Below, in pieces: positions 9,298 to 18,794 of a stretch of DNA of 64,000 bases (the first letter of the stretch is position 1; the number at the start of each line of letters is the position of its first letter). Below the pieces are notes generated by a model that made no database searches, was not told the origin of the DNA, and saw only the letters and a program-made list of their open reading frames with translations. Made by a program: the position numbers and the translations under genes. The stretch is from Kosakonia pseudosacchari (GTDB lineage: Bacteria; Pseudomonadota; Gammaproteobacteria; Enterobacterales; Enterobacteriaceae): NCBI RefSeq assembly GCF_900184035.1, contig NZ_FXWP01000009.1, forward strand, positions 310,001 to 374,000. Reading direction: 5' to 3'.

Positions 9298-9432
9298 AGT
9301 CCCCTCTATCCGATATGGCGTGCGTTTGCTTGTACCAAGTATTCCTTCAGTCTACTTAAATTGGTAGTGTGAAATGGCTCTTCTGGCATTCGATGCCAGA
9401 AGAGCCAGTTGATTACTTAATAAGTATCGTTG

Positions 9433-12400
9433 TCAGCAGTTAAACGGCAGTTCCTCTTCTCGTAAAACTACTGGCGCCTTGTCTGCCCGGTACTGGATCC
9501 AAGTTTTCAGGTCTATTTGCGAGCCGTTACGGCCAGCTAAATCAAAATATCCCCTGTTAGCAAAACGGCGATATATAAGTTCTTCACCTGTTATGGACAG
9601 GTAGGCGTTCAACGCCGAACGATGAATGAAAAGTCCGCTTTGTCTTACACCTTTATGATGGAAGGCGATAAGTTTGCCAGAACGATCAACCCAACCGCTT
9701 TGACAATCCCATAAAAGTTCGAGTTTTTGAATGATTCCCTGGCATGGCGCAATGAGGCTATCCTGGCGCTCGGGCGTGGTATATGAGTAGTCATATTCCC
9801 ATTCGCTTCCGCGTAGTAAACTGACTTCTGTAAAATTAAATGCTTCACTATCTTCCTCATTATTAAGAAGTTGTTTGTACACTGGGCTGTCAGGATATTC
9901 AGCAAGATAACCGCAATAACAGCTATTTCCCTGATTATATTGGAAAATATCGCGCGCACTTTTCTGTTTAAAGTTCTGGATGCTTTCATTTATGAGTGCG
10001 CTTGAATAATAAGCACGAACTGCCAGGTAAGGTGAATTCCAGCTATTTTCATTCGGCGCTTTATCCTCGTCCCAATAGCTGTGTGAAAGCGCTACCCACT
10101 GTTCCCCTTCCTTGTCAGTTCGAATCAGACAAGCTTCATAAGGTGACAAATCATCGGTCCGAACCCAACCTTTGATATCTGAATTGCGGTCAGGGAATGC
10201 ATAATTTGTTTCTTCCATCAGTACTGGATAGACACTTTCTGCGGTGATGTCGCGTACATCGGTCAGGTCGACTTTACGGACGTCGACTGACCATAGATGA
10301 TCACTTGTAGGTTCGTAGTCGGAATATGGGTCTTCCAGTGCGGGAACATTACTGGCCAGAATGCCCAGTAGTCGATGTAAGGCGATCCAGTAATATTTTT
10401 TACCGAGTCGGTCAGCATACCCTTTTCTACCCCGTCCCGAGCCATACTGACTCCCGATATGGCGATCATAATTGAGCGCGCAGTGGTTATAACCGGGATA
10501 TCCTAAATTAAGTGCTTCTCGCATTAACCAACAGGCAATGTTTTCATGGCTGATATTGGCGCTCTCCAAGTCAAAGCCGGAAATCTTCGATTCCACCTGA
10601 TAACGCCAGAAATCCGGGGCCATGGACTCTCCCCAGAGCACCATGTTTGATGGTAAATGTTCCAGATCTAGGAGGGGTTTGACATCCGCCATTACAGGCC
10701 ATCGTGATGGTAATGATACGTTTGTCTGGTAATGCTGTAATTGGCTTGTTACGGCTGTGGGAAATTCTCCTGTTTTCAACAAGTTTACTAATAGCTGAAC
10801 CGTATCCCGGAGCAGAATATTCTTGCTATCTGACGCAATGCTTAATAGACCAGGGAGCGCTGGCATAAACGCATTTCTGCGTTGGTGTGACAATAAGCAT
10901 GCACTGTAGATAGCAAGGCTAATACGCTCTAATACGTAATCATCATCACAATATGCAAATTCACTGATTACTGTTTGGCAGTTCTCCGGGTAGTTTGCCA
11001 GGATTCTGCTTAGCCCTTTTGAGGATAAATCCCTGATTCGGCGGTCAGCACACGAAGTGAGCCAGGCAAGTGTTAGACTGGCCAGCCTCCGGCTTTCAGC
11101 AGGCCAATGGGTTATGTCAGCAAATAGTGCTGCATGGATGAGTGAATAGACAGCAGTCTTGTTATCAAATGATCCCAGCGCAGCTAATGACAAGTAGGTG
11201 TCACGTTCAGCTAAGGATGACTGCCGTAAAAATGGCCCCAGCCAGTTAGTTGCGTTTAGACGATGGTCAGGAACCAGACTAAGTGAAAACAGCGCTTCAT
11301 AAACCGACTCCCATAATCCAGGTGTATGCAGTGCTGCATGGATGTGTTCATCAATTTCTTCCACTACACTTTGTCGGGAGCGCCAAACCAATGACTGGAT
11401 GAACAGCTTATGGGCTTTTTCGGATGGTAATCCTACTTCTTCAGCAGTAATTTCAAGAGCAGTTTTCTCTGGCAGCACGGCGGCAAGAGCTTCCAGCAAT
11501 CCAGCATCTTCTTCTGTTAACGCTGCAATTTTCTCCGCGAGTTTTGCTGTATCCGAATCAAGAGCTTCCACAAGGCTGATAGCACGGAGTATGTCACCGT
11601 AGCGTTGATAACCCAGACGGATCAGGAAGGTATCCTCATCTACAACAGAAAGAATAATGAGGCCTTCATGTGCCAATGCATTTAAAAAGGATTCAGGTGT
11701 GGTCTCAGTTCCCACTATTTTGCTCAGTGCTTCGCAACAGGTTTCCCAGGTTCGGTTCTGCGGCAACTCATGTGTCAGGGTATTCGCGAGTGCCATCATT
11801 GCAGCCCTTACCAGATTGCGAGGGTTTGCGTAGTGGAGGTGTTCTCGAATTAAAACATCGCAATGTTTGAGATGTCCTTGAAACAGAGAGGTAAAACCCG
11901 GCAAAGAAATATCCAGATTGTCACGGCCTTCGCCCTTTAGCGTTTTACAGGCCAAGTGTAAAAATAAAGGATTACTGAGTTCGGGTGAAAAAAGTGGTGT
12001 AATCTCTGCATCCAGCCCATAGTAGGCTGCGAAAGCTTGTACCGCTTCGAATTGATGTCCTGAAAAACCGATATGTTCGAAAGCAAACCCTGGAAAGCGT
12101 GAATCGACCACAAGATTGCGATAGGTATCTCGGGTTGAAACGCAGATTTTGATGTCTGGATAAGACTTGCATTGAGCGAGCAATTCGGGAAGCTTGTCCT
12201 TCCAGCGCACTTCTCGCGGGCTTTCGTTCAAGGCATCGATATAAATGACAAAAGGTAAGCCAGTATGTTCGGCGCAGGCCTGTATGCATTCAAATAATGT
12301 CGAACGATCGATGGCGGCACCCAGCCCTATTTTACTGCGCAGCACTTCCCAAGGCTCTGCTTTGCCAAAGTCGTCTCCAAAGACGACCAAGGAAAAACCA

Positions 12401-13560
12401 CCATGTTCCAGTCGACGCAATGCAGCGCTGACAATTGCGTGGGTTTTGCCGATACCCGCTGGGCCAACCAGCAGTAAGGAATGTGCTGTTGCAGCACCAA
12501 TGACCTGAGAAGTCAACAAATTTTGCAGTTGCTGCGCCTGCTCTTCCCATTTTCTCGCCGCATCCATATCTCCGGCAGGAAATGCACACATATACTCTGC
12601 GTGGAACTGTCGGAACGATTCTGTATCACTATGCTTGCCATGCTTTTTATAAAATTTATCTTCTTGAGCATGGCGGGCATCAGCGATAAGTGTCAATAGG
12701 GATGACAGAGCAACGCAAAGATCTGTAACCGATGTGGCCGTGACATCGTTATCTCTCATGCTCTCACAGTAGGCGATTATTTCTTCAATCAATGCCGTCG
12801 CAGATGTAGCACAGGTTTCGCCGAGTATATCCAGCGATTTGCGTCCGTATCCATTCAGTGAATGGAACTCTCGAACGATTGGTGTTAATGATGTTTCATA
12901 CCACTCGCGAAAGTCACCGGTCCCACCAAAAAAATCCAGACCAACATGAGCATTCGTCACAACATCCAGCATTGAAGTATATCTTGGCCCTGCAAAAGCA
13001 ATGGCGTCATCCAGACATTGTTGAATTTGAGCTGCTGTCAGCAACGTGTCATCAAACCAATACCTGCGCATCCCTCCGTAAGGGTCTATCTCAAGTAATT
13101 GATTGCAGATAACAGCCGCGGTACAAAGGACAATAGAAAGTGACTTCCCTTTCGCTGACGCTTCCGATTCGACTTTACTTTTCCATTCTTCAAAGCGTTC
13201 CGCCTGGCTTTTTCCTCGCTTTCCCGCAGCAACACGCCCGGTCAGGTCAAACGGTATATAAATCCAGTATTCGGTTAGTGTGGGATGGTTGCTTAGCGCG
13301 GCTTTAAGGGAACTATCAATCTGTGTAAGCTCTGCGGAAGCAAGCTGGAAAAAGTATTTTGCCTGAACACCGAATACGGCACCGTCCGGTGAGCGGAAAT
13401 ATGCCTCAACGCCACCGTCTCCACCATCTCCACGCAGACTAATAAATGTTGAATTTGTCGGTACTCGACAGGTTTTCCTAAATAACTGTACGGCGAGTGC
13501 TTCAAAGCTATCGTTACGGCTTTTGGGGGCGCTGCGAATTAAACTGAAATCAATATTCAT
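9433..13560 (-). CDS. Avs-like antiviral STAND NTPase with N-terminal PD-(D/E)xK nuclease
   Basis: 1375 residues. An N-terminal nuclease-like domain (about 15-155) shows FEALAVQLF, then GDGGDGGVEAYF and GVQAKYF, the spacing of Mrr/Cap4-type PD-(D/E)xK active sites with the lysine in QAK. A STAND NTPase follows: Walker A GPAGIGKT near 366, Walker B FVIYIDALNE near 437, and CVSTRD near 474. About 850 helical residues complete it, the likely target-sensing part. This layout is that of Avs proteins (closest by layout to Mrr-type Avs4), which bind a phage protein and then degrade DNA. ATG 13560 is preferred over GTG 13563 because AAGGA lies 6 nt upstream. Confidence 0.8.
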   Translation of the reverse strand: MNIDFSLIRSAPKSRNDSFEALAVQLFRKTCRVPTNSTFISLRGDGGDGGVEAYFRSPDGAVFGVQAKYFFQLASAELTQIDSSLKAALSNHPTLTEYWIYIPFDLTGRVAAGKRGKSQAERFEEWKSKVESEASAKGKSLSIVLCTAAVICNQLLEIDPYGGMRRYWFDDTLLTAAQIQQCLDDAIAFAGPRYTSMLDVVTNAHVGLDFFGGTGDFREWYETSLTPIVREFHSLNGYGRKSLDILGETCATSATALIEEIIAYCESMRDNDVTATSVTDLCVALSSLLTLIADARHAQEDKFYKKHGKHSDTESFRQFHAEYMCAFPAGDMDAARKWEEQAQQLQNLLTSQVIGAATAHSLLLVGPAGIGKTHAIVSAALRRLEHGGFSLVVFGDDFGKAEPWEVLRSKIGLGAAIDRSTLFECIQACAEHTGLPFVIYIDALNESPREVRWKDKLPELLAQCKSYPDIKICVSTRDTYRNLVVDSRFPGFAFEHIGFSGHQFEAVQAFAAYYGLDAEITPLFSPELSNPLFLHLACKTLKGEGRDNLDISLPGFTSLFQGHLKHCDVLIREHLHYANPRNLVRAAMMALANTLTHELPQNRTWETCCEALSKIVGTETTPESFLNALAHEGLIILSVVDEDTFLIRLGYQRYGDILRAISLVEALDSDTAKLAEKIAALTEEDAGLLEALAAVLPEKTALEITAEEVGLPSEKAHKLFIQSLVWRSRQSVVEEIDEHIHAALHTPGLWESVYEALFSLSLVPDHRLNATNWLGPFLRQSSLAERDTYLSLAALGSFDNKTAVYSLIHAALFADITHWPAESRRLASLTLAWLTSCADRRIRDLSSKGLSRILANYPENCQTVISEFAYCDDDYVLERISLAIYSACLLSHQRRNAFMPALPGLLSIASDSKNILLRDTVQLLVNLLKTGEFPTAVTSQLQHYQTNVSLPSRWPVMADVKPLLDLEHLPSNMVLWGESMAPDFWRYQVESKISGFDLESANISHENIACWLMREALNLGYPGYNHCALNYDRHIGSQYGSGRGRKGYADRLGKKYYWIALHRLLGILASNVPALEDPYSDYEPTSDHLWSVDVRKVDLTDVRDITAESVYPVLMEETNYAFPDRNSDIKGWVRTDDLSPYEACLIRTDKEGEQWVALSHSYWDEDKAPNENSWNSPYLAVRAYYSSALINESIQNFKQKSARDIFQYNQGNSCYCGYLAEYPDSPVYKQLLNNEEDSEAFNFTEVSLLRGSEWEYDYSYTTPERQDSLIAPCQGIIQKLELLWDCQSGWVDRSGKLIAFHHKGVRQSGLFIHRSALNAYLSITGEELIYRRFANRGYFDLAGRNGSQIDLKTWIQYRADKAPVVLREEELPFNC

Positions 13561-13644
13561 CACCAGTCCTTGTTCCTGTCAATAATGCGGCAAAAGCAGT
13601 CACATATTATACCCATTAAAAATGTATTGGTATTGAGGCGAGGT

Positions 13645-13806
13645 AAGATGTTCGCTGTTATCAGGCTTGATAGCCCGTAGCCACTTGTAGAGGCTGTGCG
13701 CAGAAACGCCCAGACGGTCTGATACTTAGGCAACAGAATAACCGCGCTCGGTTATCTGGCGGACAGCCTCTTCCTTAAATTCAGGGGTAAAACGTGGTGT
13801 GCCCAT
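13645..13806 (-). pseudogene. IS3-family transposase OrfA fragment
   Basis: Reading from ATG 13806, the frame gives MGTPRFTPEFKEEAVRQI, then TERGYSVA, a TAA stop (13726-13728) where a glutamate codon is expected, and then VSDRLGVSAHSLYKWLRAIK. This is the helix-turn-helix start of an IS3-family OrfA, broken by one nonsense change. The similarity fades after about 13650, and no OrfB is present, so it is a dead remnant. Confidence 0.8.
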
Positions 13807-13823
13807 AGACTCGTCCTATGCTC

Positions 13824-13901
13824 AAACTATAGGGCAGATTTGTCTACGGGCTCGGGGTCACTCCAAACTATAGGGCAGGATCGTCTACCGGGGCGGGGTC
13901 A
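13824..13901 (-). repeat. Two tandem IS3-type terminal repeats (37 bp each)
   Basis: 13824-13860 and 13865-13901 are near-identical direct repeats separated by 4 bp. Both begin AAACTATAGGGCAG and end GGGGTCA, and both have the TGACCCC start expected of an IS3-group terminus when read on the minus strand. The inner one belongs to the OrfA remnant. The outer one is the same end of a second, related element of which nothing else remains. Confidence 0.7.
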
Positions 13902-14569
13902 GTCCATAAATGACTCTGAGGTGTCTGTTACACCCGTGGCGATTTAGGTCAATGAAAAATATGGCTAACTTACTATTATCTATAAATCATTTATCAATAT
14001 TTTGACATTTAACAGGTATAGAATAACGCCTAACCATCAGTGCTGTAATTAAGGTGCCAGCGTTTGACCTGATAACTAACTAAGTGGTTGAATATGGGCT
14101 ATGGGCAGATTCATTATCGAGTTGATGATTATGTTCCAAGCAAGTGCGTCGTGCTCTGCATGCCGCGGGCGTCACCGGACAGTTAAGTAAAGGCTTCTCA
14201 GGTACCTGCGACCTTCACTAGCCTGAAGTTAAGTCGTAGCGTAACGTACCAACTCACTTGAAACCGTTCGGAGGCCATATCGTGAGGACAAGGACTGTAG
14301 CGACCCTACATAATAGTATTTCTGAAGAATTAATTTACTTTTATCCACCCATGAAAGGTGAAGTTTACAAATGTTAGAAATAACCTAACTCAGGTTGGTT
14401 GCATATTCTGGTAAACGGCAGACTTCTCAGTGAGTTCAGATGTAGTCATCTAAGCCAGTACAGAAAGAGGACGCCTCTAGTAAATGATCCTTAAAATTTT
14501 AATGCTTGGTTATGCATTTGCGATCAGGGTGAAACCAAATAGGTTGTTTAAGTTGTATTAGTCGCGACT

Positions 14570-15738
14570 TGATCTGACATATGGCCTTGAAAGGCTGAGA
14601 GTTACCGGTTTTGATATGGGTGTCGAATCCTTATACAAAACACGAGGTAACTCTCATGCTTCATACTACCAATCCCGTCATCAAACACAAAACGGGTTTG
14701 CTCAATCTGGCTGAAGAACTCAGCAACGTATCTAAAGCCTGTAAAATCATGGGCGTCTCCCGTGATACGTTTTACCGCTATCGTGAACTGGCTGATGAAG
14801 GCGGTGTGGACGCGCTGATTAACCGCAGCCGACGCGCTCCCAATCTCAAAAATCGTACTGACGATGCAACTGAACAGGCCGTTGCTGATTATGCTATTGC
14901 GTTCCCTGCTCATGGCCAACACCGGACCAGCAATGAGCTGCGTAAACAGGGCGTTTTTATCTCAGGAAGTGGTGTCCGTTCTGTCTGGCTGCGCCACAAC
15001 CTTGAGAATTTCAGAAAGCGCCTTAAAGCTCTGGAAGAAAAAGTGGCTCGTGAGGGTATCGAACTGACTGACAGCCAGATCGCCGCACTGGAACGTAAAG
15101 CCAGTGATGACGAGGCCTGTGGCGAAATTGAAACCGCTCATCCGGGTTATCTGGGATCTCAGGACACGTTCTACGTGGGCAACCTGAAAGGTGTTGGACG
15201 TATTTATCAACAGACATTCGTGGATACCTACTCGAAGGTCGCTCACTGCAAGCTGTATATCACCAAAACGCCGATTACAGCGGCAGATCTGCTGAATGAC
15301 CGTGTGCTACCGTTCTACGCGTCTCAGGGACTGCCAGTGCTGAGAATACTGACTGACAGAGGCACAGAGTACTGTGGCAAAGTAGAACAGCATGATTATC
15401 AGCTTTATCTGGCAATAAATGATATCGACCACACGAAGACCAAAGCGATGTCGCCGCAGACGAACGGCATCTGCGAACGGTTCCACAGGACGATCTTGCA
15501 GGAGTTTTATCAGGTAGCATTCCGCAAAAAACTGTATGGCGAACTCGATACATTACAGTCGGATCTTGATGAATGGCTGGTTCACTATAATAATGAGCGA
15601 ACCCATCAGGGGAAAATGTGCTGTGGGCGGACACCAATGGAAACATTACTTGATGGAAAACACATCTGGGCTGAGAAAAATTTAAGCCAGATGTAATCTG
15701 ACAGACACCTGTATAAATAACCGGTAACTGTCAGATCA
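14570..15738 (+). mobile_element. IS481-family insertion sequence
   Basis: A single transposase gene is bounded by inverted repeats. The outer 10 bp are perfect: TGATCTGACA at 14570-14579 and its complement at 15729-15738. A second inverted motif, GTTACCGGTT, abuts the outer one on the right but is 21 bp away on the left (from about 14601), so the left end seems to carry a small insertion, or the true end is TGAGAGTTACCGG at 14596. No target duplication is obvious. The transposase resembles ISKpn28-type proteins. Confidence 0.75.
14656..15696 (+). CDS. IS481-family transposase
   Basis: 346 residues. An N-terminal helix-turn-helix pair (LAEELSNVSKACKIMGVSRD) is followed by a DDE integrase core: QQTFVDTYSKVAH (first D), RILTDRGTEYCG (second D) and ICERFHRTILQEF (E). 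The C-terminal HYNNERTHQGK is typical of IS481 and IS3 relatives. ATG 14656 has GAGG at 14644-14647. The frame is complete, so the element may still be active. Confidence 0.9.
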   Translation: MLHTTNPVIKHKTGLLNLAEELSNVSKACKIMGVSRDTFYRYRELADEGGVDALINRSRRAPNLKNRTDDATEQAVADYAIAFPAHGQHRTSNELRKQGVFISGSGVRSVWLRHNLENFRKRLKALEEKVAREGIELTDSQIAALERKASDDEACGEIETAHPGYLGSQDTFYVGNLKGVGRIYQQTFVDTYSKVAHCKLYITKTPITAADLLNDRVLPFYASQGLPVLRILTDRGTEYCGKVEQHDYQLYLAINDIDHTKTKAMSPQTNGICERFHRTILQEFYQVAFRKKLYGELDTLQSDLDEWLVHYNNERTHQGKMCCGRTPMETLLDGKHIWAEKNLSQM

Positions 15739-15821
15739 GGTCTGAGCTAATACATTTAAGTTTATACGAGCAACGGTGTAGTCCGCTGAAGCCAGACTAA
15801 CGACGTTAATCAGTCCCTGTA

Positions 15822-16228
15822 TCAGCGCCGTCTCTGCCTCAACAATACGCCGGTTACGACTCCCCACTGTTGCTGATTAAATTCCGCCTGTATCGCCTCG
15901 CTTTTAATGTAATCGTCAATGGTTATAACATCATCCGTTGTCTTACCCTCCTTAGTAAGCTCTTGTTTCGCCGCATCGCGTTCAGCCTCAGAGGCGTTGT
16001 CCAGCCATTATTGACCTTCCTTTCTTGTGCCTGGAGTACAAATCTTGCTTTATCATTAAGGGGAACGACCGGAAATTTATCTCTTCCAACTGGAATGAGT
16101 GGCACACCTTTGTGGAATACAAGATATACTGAGATTACCAATGCCGGCGGTATATGGACCCCTTGTGATTCTCGCATTACAGGGATAGTCTGGAAACATT
16201 CAGCAAAAATGACTCGACTCTTTGCCAC
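15822..16228 (-). pseudogene. Frameshifted remnant of an unknown protein
   Basis: Two protein-like frames abut on the minus strand. The first (16228 to about 16010) reads VPLIPVGRDKFPVVPLNDKA and FVLQAQERKV. The second (16004 to the TGA at 15822) reads LDNASEAERDAAKQELTKEG and DDYIKSEAIQAEFNQQQWG. A shift near 16005-16015 would join them into one protein with a strongly helical, acidic C-terminus. No family is recognised. The first frame runs out of sense after the junction (arginine-rich), which supports a frameshift. Confidence 0.4.
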
Positions 16229-16332
16229 GCTAGTAGAGTTATTTAAATATTTACTTTTTAAGTAAGGGAATTTTTTATCGAAATTGGTTTATCGAGTGGC
16301 AAATCAATAACACAGTCTGGAGCATACAAAAT

Positions 16333-16352
16333 AGCCCTTTTCAGGGCTTATT
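16333..16352. terminator. Hairpin terminator, usable on both strands
   Basis: AGCCC (16333-16337), a six-base loop and GGGCT (16344-16348) are flanked by AAAAT on the left and TATTTT on the right. It lies beyond the 3' end of the minus-strand gene at 16496. Confidence 0.5.
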
Positions 16353-16495
16353 TTGACTAGCAGTCCTGCGTGTTTCCTGCCCTTAGCTCTTCGATTACGC
16401 TGAATCATCGTTCCGCCACGAGACATGACCGAGATAAACTGTATGGATATCGTTGAAATTATTATTTCACTATTAATTAACTATGGCTTGTGTAT

Positions 16496-17140
16496 TTACC
16501 CGTAAAATTTTTCTGTTTGGACAATGAATTTGTTGGTATTACGGTCTAGTTTGGAAATTTTATTTTTTGTGAAGGTGAAAATTTCGCATGCGGGGAAATG
16601 ACTACATACTTCATGAAGATCGATCTGCACATCATCTTCAATAAATCCTTCATAATCAGGTATTTCCACCATTGCTCTTATAATGATATGATCAGGATGA
16701 AAAATAAAAATGCCTTTTATGCCATACGGTTTTACGATCCATTCATTATAAGTAATCCGACTGGACAAAGAGTCTTCTAGGTCATTTATTGTAATGGCTT
16801 TTTCTGGTACGTGGCGATTACCATCGTCATCAACATAACTACCAGCATCGCGATGACCTACAGCGGATAAGTTTGAATCTTCAACATTTAAGATTACCCC
16901 GATAGTCCCTGTTGCATGTCCTTTGTCAGGTTCTGGTGAATAGAAGTCACCGGGTATAACTACTGAGCATGATAATGCCCCAGTGATTTTCCCGGATAAA
17001 ATATCTTTAAGGTCATCAGGAAATAATTCTTTCCCGGGACCAATACCTTTCGGGCATCCTGAAAAATGAACTACTAACCCTTTTTTGTCATTTAAAAAAC
17101 TGTGAAGTTCCTTAGTTGATGGCTTTATCAATTTTGTCAC
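16496..17140 (-). CDS. Hypothetical protein
   Basis: 214 residues from GTG 17140, or 211 from TTG 17131, which has the better ribosome site (AGGTG at 17138-17142). It is soluble and acidic, with FSGCPKGIGPGKELFPDDL near the N-terminus, a strand-rich centre (ATGTIGVILNVEDSNLSAVG) and a C-terminus FTFTKNKISKLDRN. No known domain is recognised. It lies in the AT-rich part of the island, 120 bp downstream of the channel gene on the same strand, so it may be co-transcribed with it. Confidence 0.6.
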   Translation of the reverse strand: MTKLIKPSTKELHSFLNDKKGLVVHFSGCPKGIGPGKELFPDDLKDILSGKITGALSCSVVIPGDFYSPEPDKGHATGTIGVILNVEDSNLSAVGHRDAGSYVDDDGNRHVPEKAITINDLEDSLSSRITYNEWIVKPYGIKGIFIFHPDHIIIRAMVEIPDYEGFIEDDVQIDLHEVCSHFPACEIFTFTKNKISKLDRNTNKFIVQTEKFYG

Positions 17141-17261
17141 CTGTTAACTCGAATTTGAAGCGTGCCTAGGTAACCTAGCCCGCAGTAAGAACTCTACCCC
17201 ATCAGAGACTTCAGTCCTGATTGGGTATTGATGTATCTATATCTTTCAAAAACTTATATAT

Positions 17262-18794
17262 TTAGTACCGACTTCTGTTTGAAAAACCTGCAACTATCAG
17301 TCCCATTGTAAAAGCCCCCAATAATGCTTCAGAACCTGCTAACAATTTCAAAATTTCGGTCTTTGGTGTTATGTCACCATAACCAAGAGTGGTGAATGTA
17401 ACAACCGAAAAATATGAACTATCCAGTAGACTTAGATGATATGGATTTCCTTTTTCATCCAGCCAATCAAAATAGCTATAAATTCCAGAGTAGAAAGTGA
17501 CAGTGGCTAGAGCAACCAAGATGATTCTTGATGGTCTTTCACCATACCCCCAAAGAATAGATTCAAACAAAGAGACAAACCACTTAAATCTTGATTTCAT
17601 TAAAGGAAACAAGTACTTCGGAATAACATGCATCTTGACTTTTGAAACAAGAACCTTACGAATCTCTTTGGGCAAATCTTTTTTTTCGAAAAACCCTCGA
17701 TCATATAAATCTTTCAATATGGAAATTTGACCGCCGTGATCAAGTCCCTGAAATATCTTTCTATCTATTAACTGAGGGTGAAAATATGACTTCCTTTCAT
17801 ATACTCTTTCCTTGTAGTAAAAATTCGATGCCTCCTGCCTGAGTCCGCTGCTTTGGAAAGCGGCTCTTAGTAACCTATAGGTCGTTGATGTCTCCAAATG
17901 TGAGGCACCCACTTTGGGGAGGTAACTCAATTCTCTAATTTCACAATTTTGAATAAATGGGGTTACACTAGAATCTTTAATCCCAACCTTAAACAGAAAT
18001 GAGTTCAACAACCTTAGCTCTTGAACATCCGTTCTCTCAAAATACAAATCCTGAAACTTTGTATTTGTGATTGTAAATTTAGTGGCAGCACAACTATAGA
18101 ACTCATAAAAAGCCACTTCAGTTTCTACAAACGAAATTTCTCTGCAAGAGCTATAGTTGATTGTCTTCCAGCTTGAGCCATATCCATGCCAACCAGCCTT
18201 AATTGTTAGAAAATCCAAATCACAAAAATCTAGATTTTTGTGTCCAATTACTGCTCCACGCTCAAGCTCTACTTGACCTAGCTTTAGAACGGTAAAATCA
18301 CCAAAGAGATTTGCTTTGGTAACACATCCGCCTTCATTCAATCCTACCCAAGAGCCATAAAGCAATCTATCGGAATAGGGTCTATTCTTTTTTTTCCACA
18401 TGGAAAAACGTTTCCGCCCTAGCACCCTTTCCGCCCATTTGAAGTACGGCTCTATTTCACCAAGAATCGAAATATCAGCATACCTTATCTTCCACCATTC
18501 GGTAGCTTCTTCTGCTGTCCCTTCTCTACACTCATATACAAACGTCCCTGGAAATTCACCATCTCTTTTTATAACGACTCTCTTTTTATCGCCTTTGAAA
18601 ATATCGCCAGTCGGCACAATTCTTAGCGCCACGTCCATATCAAAAGGAAGCCCATTCAACCAGTCGTTAAATCCTGGCAGAGTATCCCTCAAGAATTCAA
18701 AGAGTTGCGGTAGATCATTGTTTGCACGCCACTCATTAAAAAGGTGTGGTTGCATTGCCCAAAGCTGTATAGGGCTAGGATAGGGTTGAGACAT
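17262..18794 (-). CDS. Potassium-channel-like protein with large N-terminal domain
   Basis: 510 residues. The C-terminus is a two-helix ion channel: a membrane helix (RIILVALATVTFYSGIYSYF), pore helix plus K+ selectivity filter SVVTFTTLGYGDITPKTE, and a second helix (LLGAFTMGLIVAGF). The preceding about 400 residues include a strand-rich stretch with pentapeptide-repeat-like character (LFGDFTVLKLGQVELERGAV, NLDFCDLDFLTIKAG). I chose ATG 18794 because AGAGG sits 5 nt upstream. The frame is open to ATG 19097, but those residues look like a piece of another gene. It may be a membrane-permeabilising effector; that is inference. Confidence 0.65.
   Translation of the reverse strand: MSQPYPSPIQLWAMQPHLFNEWRANNDLPQLFEFLRDTLPGFNDWLNGLPFDMDVALRIVPTGDIFKGDKKRVVIKRDGEFPGTFVYECREGTAEEATEWWKIRYADISILGEIEPYFKWAERVLGRKRFSMWKKKNRPYSDRLLYGSWVGLNEGGCVTKANLFGDFTVLKLGQVELERGAVIGHKNLDFCDLDFLTIKAGWHGYGSSWKTINYSSCREISFVETEVAFYEFYSCAATKFTITNTKFQDLYFERTDVQELRLLNSFLFKVGIKDSSVTPFIQNCEIRELSYLPKVGASHLETSTTYRLLRAAFQSSGLRQEASNFYYKERVYERKSYFHPQLIDRKIFQGLDHGGQISILKDLYDRGFFEKKDLPKEIRKVLVSKVKMHVIPKYLFPLMKSRFKWFVSLFESILWGYGERPSRIILVALATVTFYSGIYSYFDWLDEKGNPYHLSLLDSSYFSVVTFTTLGYGDITPKTEILKLLAGSEALLGAFTMGLIVAGFSNRSRY

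Larger units (their letters stand above)
13561..14569. other. Gene-poor IS graveyard between the Avs-like gene and the IS481 element
   Basis: About 1 kb with no intact gene. Its left part holds a broken IS3 orfA and two tandem IS ends (listed separately). From about 13902 to 14569 I see only AT-rich DNA with very short frames and no recognisable RNA gene. It probably represents decayed mobile DNA. Confidence 0.5.
15739..16495. other. Gene-poor stretch with a decayed gene and a terminator
   Basis: No intact gene. It holds the frameshifted frame listed at 15822-16228 and a hairpin at 16333-16352. The remainder (about 16353-16495) is AT-rich, with nothing I can identify. Confidence 0.5.

Noticed and set aside
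13981..14010. Second dif-like sequence on the minus strand within the island
   Set aside because: The right arm matches dif at 8 of 11, but the centre and left arm do not, and it has the opposite orientation to dif. Chance is the simpler explanation.
14094..14186. 30-residue plus-strand frame (MGYGQIHYRV...)
   Set aside because: Too short, no ribosome site, and in decayed mobile DNA.
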